A DNA stretch of 56,147 bases from JAXFPC01 sp034180005 (GTDB lineage Bacteria > Bacillota > Negativicutes > Acidaminococcales > Acidaminococcaceae): positions 1 to 56,147 of the forward strand of contig JAXFPC010000064.1 in NCBI GenBank assembly GCA_034180005.1, in the 5' to 3' direction. Position 1 is the stretch's first letter. Every line of letters begins with the position of its first letter. The notes beneath the pieces are model-generated. The model worked only from the letters and a program-made list of their open reading frames with translations, was not told where the DNA came from and did not search any database. Positions 46,969-56,143 of the stretch are shown piece by piece. A program made the translations under genes and the position numbers.

Positions 46969-49557
46969 CTACTTAGTTTCTGCCCAATTTTTACCCCAGT
47001 TGACATCCGCCAACAGCGGAATATCCAGCGTTACAGCCTGCTCCATAGCGCTTCGCACCAGTTCCGCCGTAGGTTCCAGTTCCGCTTCCGTAACCTCCAG
47101 CACCAGTTCGTCATGCACCTGCAACAGCAGGCGCGAGTGCAAACCCGAAGCGTCCAGCTTGGCGGACACGTCCAACATGGCTTTTTTCATGATATCCGCA
47201 GCCGATCCCTGAATAGGAGTGTTGATAGCCGTGCGTTCGGCAAAGCTGCGCAAGTTGAAATTGCTGTGCCTGATATCCGGCAGATAACGTCTGCGCCCCA
47301 TCAAAGTACTTACATAACCCTGTTCCCGCGCCTTGATCACAATATTTTCCATGTAGGCTTTCACGCCTTTGTAGCGTTCAAAATAATTTTTAATGTATCC
47401 GGATGCTTCGTTGCGGGTAACATTCAGCTGCTTTGCCAAGCCGAAATCGCTGATGCCGTACACGATGCCGAAATTTACAGCCTTCGCCCGTCCGCGCAAT
47501 GTCGGTGTCACTTCGTCCATACCTACGCCGAAAACTTCCGCCGCCGTTCTGGCATGAATGTCCTGACCGCTGCGAAAAGCTTCCAGAAGCAGTTCATCGC
47601 CTGCGATGCAGGCCAGGATACGCAGCTCAACCTGGGAATAATCGCAGCTCAGCAGCAAATCGTAACCTGCGCCGGGAACGAACACCCGCCGTATCTGCCT
47701 GCCTTCCTCGGTCCTGGCGGGAATATTCTGCAAATTGGGATCCGTGCTGGACAACCGTCCCGTAACCGTAACCGTCTGCTGAAAATGGGTATGAATCCTT
47801 CCGGTAGAAGAATTTACCAGCGGCAGCAGGCCTTCCAAATAAGTGGACTGCAGCTTGGCCAGCTTGCGATGCTCAAGGAGCGTACCTACTAAAGGATGCA
47901 TGCCCTCCAGCTTTTCCAGCACGGAAACGTCCGTAGAATAGCCTGTTTTTGTTTTTTTCAGCACCGGCAGCTGCAGCTTTTCAAACAAAATCGTCCCCAG
48001 CTGTTTGGTAGATTTAAGATTGAAGCTTTCGCCCGCCTGCTCCTCCGCCAGCCGTTCCAACTGTTCGATGCGCAAAGCCATCTCATCCCGCAGCTGCTGT
48101 AAAAGCTCCGTGTCCGGAGCTATGCCCGCAAATTCCATCCGCGCCAGCAGCGAAGCGAGAGGAAGCTCCAGCTCCCGGTAAAGCGGCAGCAACTCCAGCG
48201 AAGCAAGTCTTTCCCGCAGAACTTCATTTAAAGCTGCCGTTTTTTCGCCGTCGCTACCGCAGGATTTATTCAAAAAGCGTTCAGCCAAAGCGTCCAATTC
48301 GTAGGAACTGCGTCCCGGGTCGACTAAATATGCGCCCAGAGAAACATCCTCCGCAATTCCGGCAGCGACAACGCCTAAGCACAGACACGTCTTATAAATA
48401 TCTTTGGCTCCGCACACAACTTTCAGGCAATGTTCGTCCGCCAGCCAGCCGTAAAAATAAGGGCACTGCTCTTTAGCGACAACATACAGGCTGCCGCCGC
48501 AAAAAATTTCCAGTTCCTCAAAATACATCTCCGGCAGCGTTCCTCCTATACGAACCGCCAAGGCGACCTGTGTTTTTTCGTCCGCCAGCTTTGCCGCCAA
48601 AGCCGCGGCGGCAGCAGCATCAGCAATCGCTATTTGCGGAGCCGCCGGTTCTTCCTCGGCGGCAAACAGAGAAAGCAGCTCCGTTTCACTGCCCAGAGCG
48701 GCGGCAAAACGCTCGAACATATTTCTGAATTCCAACTCCTGTAAAAGCAGACGAGCCTTTTCTCCCACAGCGCTCAGTTTGTAAAGTTCCGGCTCCGTCG
48801 CCATCGGAACATCGGTGCAAATTGTTGCCAGCCGTTTGGACAGCAGCGCCGAATCCTTATGCTCCATCAGTTTATTTTTCAGAGCTTTTCCGTCTATCCT
48901 GTCGATATTCTCCAACACGCTCGCCACATCGCCGTACTCTTTGATCAGTTTCAGCGCTGTTTTAGGCCCCACTCCCGGAACTCCAGGAATATTATCGGAA
49001 GCGTCCCCCATCAGTCCCTTCAAGTCGATAATCTGCGCCGGGGAAAGTCCTTCGTAATCAGCGGCAAAAGCTTCCGTGTCATAGACTTTGATATCCGTTA
49101 TGCCCCGTTTGGTATAAAACACCTTAGTGCGCTCGTCTATCAGCTGCAGCTCATCCTTGTCGCCCGTGACGACGATCACCTCCATGCCGGCAGGAGCATG
49201 CTTTGCCAGAGTGCCGATAATATCATCCGCCTCATAATCCTGCAGTTCCAGTGACTTGATGTTCAGAGCGCGCAAAACATCCGCAGCTAAAGGAAACTGC
49301 TCCGACAACTCGCTCGGCGTGGGCTTACGCTGACCTTTATAGTCGGCGTAAAGCTCCGTGCGAAAAGTCTTTCTCGATTTATCAAAGGCCACAGCCACAT
49401 AGGCCGGCTTGTTTTCTTCCAAAAGCCGCACCAGCATATTGCAAAAGCCGTAAACGGCTCCCGTATGCAAACCTTTGCTGTTCATCAACTGCGGCAAGGC
49501 AAAAAATGCTCTGTGAATAAGGCTGCTGCCATCTATAATCAAAAATTTTTCCGCCAT
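46969..49557 (-). CDS. polA: DNA polymerase I
   Basis: 862 residues from ATG 49557 (AGAGGAG eight bases upstream). N-terminal 5'-3' exonuclease (LIIDGSSLIHRAFFALP, VAFDKSRKTFRTELYADYKGQR, DDIIGTLAK, GDKDELQL, LKGLMGDASDNIPGVPGVG). The middle 3'-5' exonuclease-like region (about 300-470) lacks the DxE and other acidic residues, so proofreading is probably lost. The C-terminal polymerase has SCDYSQVELRILA, RGRAKAVNFGIVYGIS, and VHDELVLEV. Functions in repair and Okazaki fragment processing. Heads the polA-mutM-coaE-slt group. Confidence 0.97.
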   Translation of the reverse strand: MAEKFLIIDGSSLIHRAFFALPQLMNSKGLHTGAVYGFCNMLVRLLEENKPAYVAVAFDKSRKTFRTELYADYKGQRKPTPSELSEQFPLAADVLRALNIKSLELQDYEADDIIGTLAKHAPAGMEVIVVTGDKDELQLIDERTKVFYTKRGITDIKVYDTEAFAADYEGLSPAQIIDLKGLMGDASDNIPGVPGVGPKTALKLIKEYGDVASVLENIDRIDGKALKNKLMEHKDSALLSKRLATICTDVPMATEPELYKLSAVGEKARLLLQELEFRNMFERFAAALGSETELLSLFAAEEEPAAPQIAIADAAAAAALAAKLADEKTQVALAVRIGGTLPEMYFEELEIFCGGSLYVVAKEQCPYFYGWLADEHCLKVVCGAKDIYKTCLCLGVVAAGIAEDVSLGAYLVDPGRSSYELDALAERFLNKSCGSDGEKTAALNEVLRERLASLELLPLYRELELPLASLLARMEFAGIAPDTELLQQLRDEMALRIEQLERLAEEQAGESFNLKSTKQLGTILFEKLQLPVLKKTKTGYSTDVSVLEKLEGMHPLVGTLLEHRKLAKLQSTYLEGLLPLVNSSTGRIHTHFQQTVTVTGRLSSTDPNLQNIPARTEEGRQIRRVFVPGAGYDLLLSCDYSQVELRILACIAGDELLLEAFRSGQDIHARTAAEVFGVGMDEVTPTLRGRAKAVNFGIVYGISDFGLAKQLNVTRNEASGYIKNYFERYKGVKAYMENIVIKAREQGYVSTLMGRRRYLPDIRHSNFNLRSFAERTAINTPIQGSAADIMKKAMLDVSAKLDASGLHSRLLLQVHDELVLEVTEAELEPTAELVRSAMEQAVTLDIPLLADVNWGKNWAETK

Positions 49558-49627
49558 ATCGTACTCCTCTTCCCTGCTCAAAATCCGTGACAGTTTCCGT
49601 CAATCGCAATGCGAAATACTAGGACGT

Positions 49628-49960
49628 TTACTTTTTCTTCGTCAAAGCGTAACTCGCGTCAAGCAGACTTTTCAATTCGCTGTCCGACAGTGTGCCGTCC
49701 AAAATAACCGACAGCCAGTATTTTTTATTCATATGATAAGCCGGCTGCACGGAGGCAAAATGCTCCAGCCAGTAATATTTTTCTTCCGGATCGCTTTTCA
49801 CATTGACCCAGACGCGTCCCTCTCTTTCAAAAATGAAGGCAAAGGCGCGATTTCCTCTGCTGTGCCGCATCAGAGTCCAATTGGTATCCTTGAAAGGATA
49901 ATCTTCGTACGCTCCCGGCAAGGAACTGCAGTAAGCGATCACGTCTTCCTTTGTCCGCAT
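49628..49960 (-). CDS. MmcQ/YjbR family protein
   Basis: 110-residue protein of the MmcQ/YjbR family (CyaY-like fold, DNA binding suggested). Family features: a start of about 20 residues with YCSSLPGAYEDYPF, FAFIFEREGRVWVNVKSDPEEKYYWLE and PAYHMNKKYWLSVILDGTLSDSELKSLLDASYALT. Function unknown. Start ATG has GGGGGTGGG upstream. Seventy bases upstream of polA on the same strand. Confidence 0.9.
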   Translation of the reverse strand: MRTKEDVIAYCSSLPGAYEDYPFKDTNWTLMRHSRGNRAFAFIFEREGRVWVNVKSDPEEKYYWLEHFASVQPAYHMNKKYWLSVILDGTLSDSELKSLLDASYALTKKK

Positions 49961-50094
49961 ACACCCACCCCCGCAATATATATTCTTTATTATATCCTAC
50001 CTGAAGCTATTGCGCAAAGTTTATCGGCGCGCAGTTCTGATGCAGCTGAATTCCGCCGTGTGCAAAATCTGCTGCCGCAGTCCGTCCATGTAAA

Positions 50095-50118
50095 AAGGCT
50101 TCGCCGAAGCGAAGCCTT
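50095..50118 (-). terminator. Terminator of the 50131-50559 gene
   Basis: 10-bp stem AAGGCTTCGC with GCGAAGCCTT and a CGAA loop; U run on the minus strand (A-run 50092-50096). Confidence 0.85.
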
Positions 50119-50130
50119 GACCGAACCGAA

Positions 50131-50559
50131 TTATTTTTTCTCTTCCGCCGCTTTTGCCTGTTCTTTCTGCGGCAAAATGATATTGAAGTCTTCCAGGAAA
50201 GCTTTGTCGCCGTTCACGGAAAAAAGGTATGCCACACGAGCTACGGGAACTTTTTCCGTTTTTATTTGGTACACCAGCACATCCGTAGCGCCGCGTTTTT
50301 CCAGAAAAGCCATTTCACTGGAAAGAACTTTGCCGAATTCTTTGGCAAAAGCATCTTTGAAATTATTATAGGATTTTTCGTCCCAGTTTTTCTTCATGTT
50401 CTCGCCAAAAACGCTGCCTGCCACTTTAAAGCTGCCGCCGTTGAAAAACTTCTGAGCCGCCGCTTCCTCCGCATCGAGAAGCTTGCCGTTGGAAGCGCTG
50501 CAAACTGCGCTGAAGCCTAACATCATGACCATAGTGAGAAGCATTAAAATCTTTTTCAT
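50131..50559 (-). CDS. Secreted protein of unknown function
   Basis: 142 residues. Signal peptide MKKILMLLTMVMMLGFSAVCSA; the mature part is mostly helical and charged with a strand region (GATDVLVYQIKTEKVPVARVAYLFSVNGDKAFLEDFNI) that looks like a DUF3887-type cystatin module, loosely similar to the gene at 2.3 kb. GGAGG eight bases before ATG. Standalone transcript; the C-terminal tail is KAAEEKK. Confidence 0.75.
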   Translation of the reverse strand: MKKILMLLTMVMMLGFSAVCSASNGKLLDAEEAAAQKFFNGGSFKVAGSVFGENMKKNWDEKSYNNFKDAFAKEFGKVLSSEMAFLEKRGATDVLVYQIKTEKVPVARVAYLFSVNGDKAFLEDFNIILPQKEQAKAAEEKK

Positions 50560-50707
50560 TTCTGAACCTCCATATCGGTTTATGATAACTATTATAGGTG
50601 TTCCCGGCTTTCATGACAAGCAAAAAGCCGCTTTTTCAAGAATATTTTACACCGATTGCACATATTTATCTCAAAAATACCTGAATCAGTAGGTTTTACG
50701 CTCCGCC

Positions 50708-50737
50708 TTGACCTACTCCGACCAATCGGACTATAAT
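50708..50737 (+). promoter_or_regulatory. Promoter of the YkvA-like gene with an inverted repeat in the spacer
   Basis: TTGACC (50708-50713) and TATAAT (50732-50737), 18-bp spacer. Within the spacer TCCGA (50717-50721) and TCGGA (50726-50730) form an inverted repeat around CCAA, a possible operator. Confidence 0.7.
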
Positions 50738-50770
50738 TAGCGTAAAAAGAATATGACAGGAGTTTATAAA

Positions 50771-51169
50771 ATGGAACAGGAAAAATTTGATGAAAGTAAA
50801 ATAAACGAGAACAGTATCGCAGAGTATAAAAATGCCTACAGCGAAGAAGGCTTGCTGCGAAAACTTACCGCTTACGGCAAAATCATCGGCTTAAAAACCG
50901 TGTACAACGCCGCCCTGTTATGGTATGTAATGAAAAAGCCGGAACTTCCTCTCAAGGAAAAAACCGTCATCATGGGAGCCTTAGGTTATCTGATCGCTCC
51001 CCTGGACTTTCTCCCGGATCTGACGCCGTTTTTAGGTTACACGGATGATGTGATCGCCATAGCCTTTGCTTTAGGCAAATTATCCATGTATATCGATGAC
51101 GATGTCAAACAACAGTCCAAAGATCTTCTCGCCGATATTTTCGGCAAAGACGCGGTCGACAAAATTTAA
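50771..51169 (+). CDS. YkvA/DUF1232 family membrane protein
   Basis: 132 residues from ATG 50771 (ACAGGAG upstream; the frame from 50753 overlaps the site). DUF1232 motif near residues 62-105: LPLKEKTVIMGALGYLIAPLDFLPDLTPFLGYTDD, with the DFLPD core. These small proteins are membrane-associated and of unknown function. The last part is a helix (KLSMYIDDDVKQQSKDLLADIFG). Single-gene transcript with a strong promoter. Confidence 0.88.
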   Translation: MEQEKFDESKINENSIAEYKNAYSEEGLLRKLTAYGKIIGLKTVYNAALLWYVMKKPELPLKEKTVIMGALGYLIAPLDFLPDLTPFLGYTDDVIAIAFALGKLSMYIDDDVKQQSKDLLADIFGKDAVDKI

Positions 51170-51440
51170 AGTCCTGCGAAAATTCACGCCGCTTGCTCCT
51201 CGTCTGTCGAGTTTAAGCAAAGGCTCTTTGGCGGAAGGATGTTTTTAAATCTGCTCTGTGAATTTTATAGCAGGCTTAAAATTGTCATCAATACCACGTG
51301 CGCCATCAGGCGACGACTGCCGTCAGTATGCGGCGCGACCCACGCCTTCGACCGACATGCGTCGACCGTGTTGATTCGTCAAATGCGACATAACCGAGCA
51401 TTAGAGAAAGTACGCTCCGAAAAATCCCTCATGATACGTC
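51170..51440. other. Intergenic stretch after the YkvA-like gene
   Basis: About 270 bp with GC-rich patches before the terminator at 51441. No gene, RNA or repeat is recognised; the open frame at 51239-51481 runs into the terminator and has only a poor ribosome site. It is probably a long 3' untranslated region or a decayed gene. Confidence 0.5.
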
Positions 51441-51475
51441 AAAGAGGCATACGCAAAACGTATGCCTCTTTTTTT
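51441..51475. terminator. Bidirectional terminator between the YkvA-like gene and dapL
   Basis: 13-bp stem AAAGAGGCATACG (51441-51453) with its complement at 51459-51471, T run on the plus strand; the A end gives a weaker U tail on the minus strand. Confidence 0.85.
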
Positions 51476-51496
51476 ACCTGAATTACAGTCGGCTCA

Positions 51497-52702
51497 TTAT
51501 TTATCCGCGAAACAGCTCACAATGCGCTCCATGGCTTCTATAGTATTTTCTCTGCTGCCAAAAGCCGTCAGACGGAAATACCCCTCGCCCATCCTGCCGA
51601 AGCCGGAACCAGGAGTACCGACAACAGCAAGCTTGTCCAGCAGAAAGTCAAAAAATTCCCATGATTTCATTCCGTTGGGACATTGTAGCCAAATGTAGGG
51701 CGAATGAATGCCGCCGAAATACTTGATGCCCACTTTATCGAAACCGGCCATCATGATTTTGGCGTTCTCCTGGTAATACGCCAAATTGGCGCGGCATTCA
51801 GCCTGACCTTCCGGTGTGAAAACAGCTTCCGCACCCCTTTGGACAATGTAAGGCACGCCGTTAAACTTGGTCGTCTGACGGCGCAGCCACATTTTGTTCA
51901 ACTCCATCTCTCCACCTTCGGAAGTTTTGCGCACCAAAGCTTTCGGCACCACGGTATAGCCGCAGCGCGTACCGGTAAAGCCGGCCGTCTTGGAAAGAGA
52001 ACACAGCTCAATGGCGCATTTTTTCGCAGCTTCCACAGCAAAAATACTGCGCGGAATGGCAGGATCGTCAACAAAAGCTTCGTAAGCGGCATCATACAAA
52101 ATCACCGCGTCATTTTTCAGAGCGTAAACCACCCACTCTTCAAGCTGCTCCCTGGTGTAAGCCGCGCCAGTAGGATTATTGGGCGAGCAGAGATAGATAA
52201 CATCCGCTTGAACATCGTAGTCCGGCATGGGCAGGAAATTGTTTTCCGGCTTGCCTTCCATGTAAATAATATCGCGGCCGCACATAACATTCGTATCAAG
52301 ATAAACCGGATAAACCGGATCAGGAATCAAAATTCTGTTGGCATTGCTGAAAATATCCGTGATATTGCCGCAGTCACTCTTGGCGCCGTCGCTGACGAAA
52401 ATTTCCTCCCGCTCGAGCGTCACGCCGAAAGAGCTGTAATACCGCACAATCGCATCCCGCAGAAAATCGTATCCCTGCTCCGGGCCGTACCCCCTGAAAG
52501 TTTCCTGCGCTCCCATTTCAGCCACGGCACCGCTCATGGCGGCAACCACACTTGGAGCCAACGGCAACGTCACATCGCCGATGCCGAGCCGGATGATTTT
52601 TCTGTCCGGATGCTCCGCAGCATATGCGTTGACTTTGCGTGCTATGTCGGCAAAGAGATAACTCTCCTTTAAATTAAGATAATTACTGTTTACTAAAGCC
52701 AT
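51497..52702 (-). CDS. dapL: LL-diaminopimelate aminotransferase
   Basis: PLP enzyme converting tetrahydrodipicolinate directly to LL-diaminopimelate, for lysine and peptidoglycan. 401 residues, fold type I. Family-specific N-terminus NSNYLNLKESYLFADIARKV and IIRLGIGDVTLPLAPSVV; GYGPEQGYDFLR; SDGAKSDCGNITDIF; ILIPDPVYPVYLDTNVM; the PLP lysine in CSLSKTAGFTGTRCGY (around 235). Start ATG has GGAGG. It has its own promoter and ends at a bidirectional terminator. Its partner enzyme DapF is encoded just upstream. Confidence 0.97.
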   Translation of the reverse strand: MALVNSNYLNLKESYLFADIARKVNAYAAEHPDRKIIRLGIGDVTLPLAPSVVAAMSGAVAEMGAQETFRGYGPEQGYDFLRDAIVRYYSSFGVTLEREEIFVSDGAKSDCGNITDIFSNANRILIPDPVYPVYLDTNVMCGRDIIYMEGKPENNFLPMPDYDVQADVIYLCSPNNPTGAAYTREQLEEWVVYALKNDAVILYDAAYEAFVDDPAIPRSIFAVEAAKKCAIELCSLSKTAGFTGTRCGYTVVPKALVRKTSEGGEMELNKMWLRRQTTKFNGVPYIVQRGAEAVFTPEGQAECRANLAYYQENAKIMMAGFDKVGIKYFGGIHSPYIWLQCPNGMKSWEFFDFLLDKLAVVGTPGSGFGRMGEGYFRLTAFGSRENTIEAMERIVSCFADK

Positions 52703-52744
52703 TAAACGACCTCCGTTAAATGCAAATTTTGAAAAGCAGAAACC

Positions 52745-52773
52745 ATTTTACTTTACATCAGCCTCTACGTCAA
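52745..52773 (-). promoter_or_regulatory. Promoter of dapL
   Basis: TTGACG (52768-52773) and TAAAAT (52745-52750) on the minus strand, 17-bp spacer. Confidence 0.7.
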
Positions 52774-52854
52774 ATAATATCCGAAAAAATTTTCCCGACA
52801 CCATTCTCCGCACTCAATGCGTAAAGTTTTTACACTATTTATATCAAAGCGCGC

Positions 52855-53736
52855 CTATTTTAAAAGTTCATCCGGAATTTCGACAGTGCCGCGGAAAGCT
52901 TCTTCCGCGCCGCCCTCCAAAGTTACGTGATCGTTCTTTTCGTACGTCACCTTTAAAGTACCTCCCTTGGCGATCACCGTGAGAGGTTCTCCTTTTTTGC
53001 CGGCGTTGTTCAGCAGCACGCAGGCCACTGCTACAGCACTCGCTCCGGTGCCGCAGGCCCATGTCTCGCCGCTGCCGCGTTCCCACACCCGGAATTTTAC
53101 CGTATTCTTATCAATGATCTCTACGAATTCGGTATTTACTCCCTCCGGGAAGAGCTTGTGATGCTCGAACTGAGGCCCCAGCTTCTCTAAATCCAGACTG
53201 TCCACATCTTTGACGAAGGTCACAAAATGCGGATTGCCCATGGAAATGGACGTGCCGTTGTAAACAACTTTTTCCTCGCCGTAGTTATCGCTCAGCACCA
53301 GACCTTGATCCACAAACATAAAGTGATCGCTTATCATGGGAATTTCGGCGCACTTAAACACCGGTTTCCCCATATCTACCTTGGCGGAAACAACTTTGCC
53401 ATCTGCAACAGTCATCTCTATCTCCTTAACTCCCGCCAAAGTTTCCAAAGTAATTTTTGTTTTGTCCGTAAGACCGTTGTCGTAAACAAATTTGGCTACA
53501 CAGCGCACGCCGTTGCCGCACATCTTGCCTTCGGATCTGTCCGCGTTGAACATCCTCATCTTGAAATCGGCTATATCCGACCTGCATATACAAATCAAAC
53601 CGTCGCTGCCGATACTGAAACGTCTGTGACTTACATATTCGGAAACGGCTTCCATATTCGGAAGCTCTTTTTCAGTACAGTCCACATAAACATAGTCGTT
53701 ACCTGCTCCGTGCATTTTTACAAATTCTATTTTCAT
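52855..53736 (-). CDS. dapF: Diaminopimelate epimerase
   Basis: Converts LL- to meso-diaminopimelate, the peptidoglycan cross-linker and lysine precursor. 293 residues from ATG 53736 (GGGAGG before it; the longer GTG frame is unlikely). Both catalytic cysteines are seen: Cys73 in KMCGNGVRC and the later one in WACGTGASAVAVA. MHGAGNDYVYVD and SMGNPHFVTFV are also typical. Next gene on the strand is dapL, about 150 bp away with its own promoter. Confidence 0.97.
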   Translation of the reverse strand: MKIEFVKMHGAGNDYVYVDCTEKELPNMEAVSEYVSHRRFSIGSDGLICICRSDIADFKMRMFNADRSEGKMCGNGVRCVAKFVYDNGLTDKTKITLETLAGVKEIEMTVADGKVVSAKVDMGKPVFKCAEIPMISDHFMFVDQGLVLSDNYGEEKVVYNGTSISMGNPHFVTFVKDVDSLDLEKLGPQFEHHKLFPEGVNTEFVEIIDKNTVKFRVWERGSGETWACGTGASAVAVACVLLNNAGKKGEPLTVIAKGGTLKVTYEKNDHVTLEGGAEEAFRGTVEIPDELLK

Positions 53737-53897
53737 AGCTCCGTTCCTCCCTTGCCGTAACCTCTGTATATTATTTATTATAACAGAGAATGCTCCTCTT
53801 TTCACTACATTCGGCAAAATTGCCTGCGTGAAAATTATCTCGCTCGCAGGTGATGCATTTTACCGTAACCGCCAACTTAACAAGTTTCGGCTCACAA

Positions 53898-53934
53898 AAA
53901 AGCCTCGCTTCCTTAAATCGGAAGCGAGGCTTTT
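53898..53934. terminator. Bidirectional terminator downstream of nhaC
   Basis: 15-bp perfect stem (53898-53912 with 53920-53934), seven-base loop, A and T flanks on both sides. It lies just after the nhaC stop. Confidence 0.9.
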
Positions 53935-53946
53935 GCAGTATAAATT

Positions 53947-55593
53947 TCAGTAATGTAATTTGCGAATCGCCAAAAGAGTTCCCAAAAGCAGCAGCAACGT
54001 TGCCGGAATCGCCAAAAGCGCCACCGCGCTGCCGTAGAGATAACCGGTAATGCCCGCGGCCAGATAACCGATGAAAGAAACGGCTGCCGCAGTCAAAGCA
54101 TATGGCAACTGAGTCGACACGTGGTTGACGTGATCCGAGTGTGCGCCGGCAGAAGCCATGATTGTCGTATCGCTGATCGGCGAACAATGATCTCCGCAAA
54201 CAGCTCCGGAAAGACAGGCGGCAATAGAGATCACTAACATATCATAAGCAGTTTCCGGATTGAAAACATTGCATACAACCGGAATCAGAATAGCAAAAGT
54301 CCCCCAGCTTGTACCTGTGGAAAAAGCCAGGAAGATGGCCACAGCAAAAATGATAGCAGGCAGAAACATCTGCAGTCCGCCCGCAGAACCGGCAACAAGA
54401 TCATGCACGTAATGCTTGGCGCCTAAAAGACCTGTCATACCGGAAAGAGTCCAAGCCAGGGACAGGATCATGATAGGAGCCACCATCGCTTTGAAGCCGA
54501 CGGGAATGCAGTCGGTAAAATCTCTGAAAGACATAACGTTGCGCGTCATGTAAAAGCAGAAGGTCGCCAACATCGTTACAGTACTTCCCAGCACCAAGCC
54601 TTTAGAAGCGTCAGCATTGGCAAAAGCGTCCACAAAAGTTTCCCCGGTAAAAAATCCGCCCGTATAAATCATCCCGATAATGCAGCAGAAAATCAGCACG
54701 CCTACGGGGAACACCAAATCAATAACTTCACCGGCAGGATTTCCGCTTTCATCATCCACATTTCCGTATGGACGTGCTTCTGTTGTGAAGAGATCCCCTT
54801 TAACGGCATTTTCTTCGTGAAGCCTCATGGAGCCGAAATCAAAATTCAGCACCGTCAGCGTCAGCATCATAACAATACTGCACAAAGCATAAAAATTGTA
54901 AGGAATAGTATGCAGAAACATGGAAAATCCGTTAATAGCCGAGTCCTTAGGTATGGAAGAAGTTACTGCCGCCGCCCAGCTGGAAACCGGAGCGATAATA
55001 CAGACGGGAGCTGCCGTAGCATCTATGAGATATGCCAGCTTGGCTCTGCTCACCTGATGTCTGTCCGTAACAGGCCGCATTACGGAGCCGACCGTAAGAC
55101 AGTTGAAATAATCGTCCACAAAAATAAGAATACCCAAACCTATAGTGGCCAACTGCGCTCCCACACGCGTTTTGATATTTTTGGAGGCCCACTGACCGAA
55201 AGCCGCGGAACCGCCGACCTTGTTCATGAGCGCAACCATAATACCCAAAATAATCAAAAAGATTATAATGCCCACATTCCAGCCATCGGAAAGTTTGGTC
55301 ACAAGTCCGCCGTCCTTGTGAAAAAGCATAGTATTGAGCATCAGTTCCAGATTGCCGTCCGCGTAGAGCAACGCGCCGATAACAATACCGATAAACAGAG
55401 ATGAGTATACTTCTTTGGTTATCAGAGCCAAGCCTATCGCTATAACCGGCGGCAGCAGAGATCCTATGGAAGAGTATACGGCAGGTTTGAACGTTTCAAC
55501 ATCGACGACGTTGGGTACGTTGTAGCTGTAAAAGGCAAGAGCTAAAGCTATCACCGAAGTTATCCCCAAAAAAGTGTAATTTGTTTTACGCAT
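53947..55593 (-). CDS. nhaC: NhaC-family Na+/H+ antiporter
   Basis: 548-residue inner-membrane protein with about 12 to 13 helices; the start is ATG 55593, the GTG at 55605 lies inside the ribosome site. Features: SSLFIGIVIGALLYADGN, GILIFVDDYFNCLTVGSVMRPVTDRH, IAPVSSWAAAVTSSI, AFSTGTSWGTFAILIPVV and GAVCGDHCSPISDTTIMASAGA, the last two being hallmarks of the NhaC family (Na+/H+ exchange, in some members malate/lactate or amino acid exchange). Substrate is therefore not certain. Single gene with a TATAAT box near 55632. Confidence 0.88.
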   Translation of the reverse strand: MRKTNYTFLGITSVIALALAFYSYNVPNVVDVETFKPAVYSSIGSLLPPVIAIGLALITKEVYSSLFIGIVIGALLYADGNLELMLNTMLFHKDGGLVTKLSDGWNVGIIIFLIILGIMVALMNKVGGSAAFGQWASKNIKTRVGAQLATIGLGILIFVDDYFNCLTVGSVMRPVTDRHQVSRAKLAYLIDATAAPVCIIAPVSSWAAAVTSSIPKDSAINGFSMFLHTIPYNFYALCSIVMMLTLTVLNFDFGSMRLHEENAVKGDLFTTEARPYGNVDDESGNPAGEVIDLVFPVGVLIFCCIIGMIYTGGFFTGETFVDAFANADASKGLVLGSTVTMLATFCFYMTRNVMSFRDFTDCIPVGFKAMVAPIMILSLAWTLSGMTGLLGAKHYVHDLVAGSAGGLQMFLPAIIFAVAIFLAFSTGTSWGTFAILIPVVCNVFNPETAYDMLVISIAACLSGAVCGDHCSPISDTTIMASAGAHSDHVNHVSTQLPYALTAAAVSFIGYLAAGITGYLYGSAVALLAIPATLLLLLGTLLAIRKLHY

Positions 55594-55988
55594 AAACGGT
55601 ATCACTCCAAAAATAAAATTAACATTTTGTATTATATCACAAAATGAGTCTTTGCGACGGAAGAATTAAGACAATAGGCGTAATGTACGCGCTACTATTT
55701 TTCGCATCCTGTTATTTCACTACTCAGACAGCCGCATAAAATTAGTATTATACCTCATATTTTGTTTCTTCCAGCATTTTTGAACTATAATCCTTTTCTC
55801 TTGAGCAGAGAACGTCCTCCTGGAAGCGAATATGTATAAATTTATATATACAACATTCTTCCTCTTCTCTCTTGAAAATGGCATATAGTCCATTTTTATA
55901 TAATTCCCTCTACAATTTACTTCCTACAATTTACTTCGCAATGGTATCTGTCATCCCCGCCTAATTGCCCAAAAACTTCCCCTCCCAC
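55594..55988. other. Intergenic stretch between nhaC and the rRNA operon end
   Basis: About 395 bp, AT-rich, with no gene, RNA or clear repeat seen apart from the nhaC promoter region at 55620-55660 (TATAAT complement near 55632). Open frames here lie over spacer or rRNA and are not supported. Confidence 0.6.
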
Positions 55989-56021
55989 AAAAAAAAGATA
56001 CCGCACGTGTGTGCGGTATCT
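55989..56021 (-). terminator. Terminator of the rRNA operon
   Basis: 11-bp perfect stem AGATACCGCAC (55996-56006) with its complement at 56011-56021, GTGT loop, and U8 on the minus strand (A-run 55989-55996), just after 5S rRNA. Confidence 0.92.
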
Positions 56022-56026
56022 TTCCA

Positions 56027-56143
56027 ACCGGCAGCTTTCTATCCTCCCGGGCCGCTTCCGGCCAAGTACTTTCGACGTTTGAGGGCTTAACTGCTGTGTT
56101 CGGGATGGGTACAGGTGGTCCCCCTCAGCTTTCGCCACCGGAT
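56027..56143 (-). rRNA. rrf: 5S ribosomal RNA
   Basis: About 117 nt on the minus strand, TCCGGTGGCGAAAGC at the 5' end pairing with GCTGCCGG near the 3' end. The central conserved stretches CCACCTGTACCCATCCCGAA and CACAGCAGTTAAGCCC are typical of bacterial 5S. As the last gene of an rRNA operon transcribed leftward, the 23S and 16S genes should lie beyond the right edge. Confidence 0.96.

Noticed and set aside
51239..51481. 80-codon plus-strand frame
   Set aside because: Runs through the terminator stem at 51441-51471, and its translation looks random; the nearby GGCGGAAGGATG could be a ribosome site, but this is not enough.
55917..56138. 73-codon minus-strand frame
   Set aside because: Lies within 5S rRNA and its terminator.
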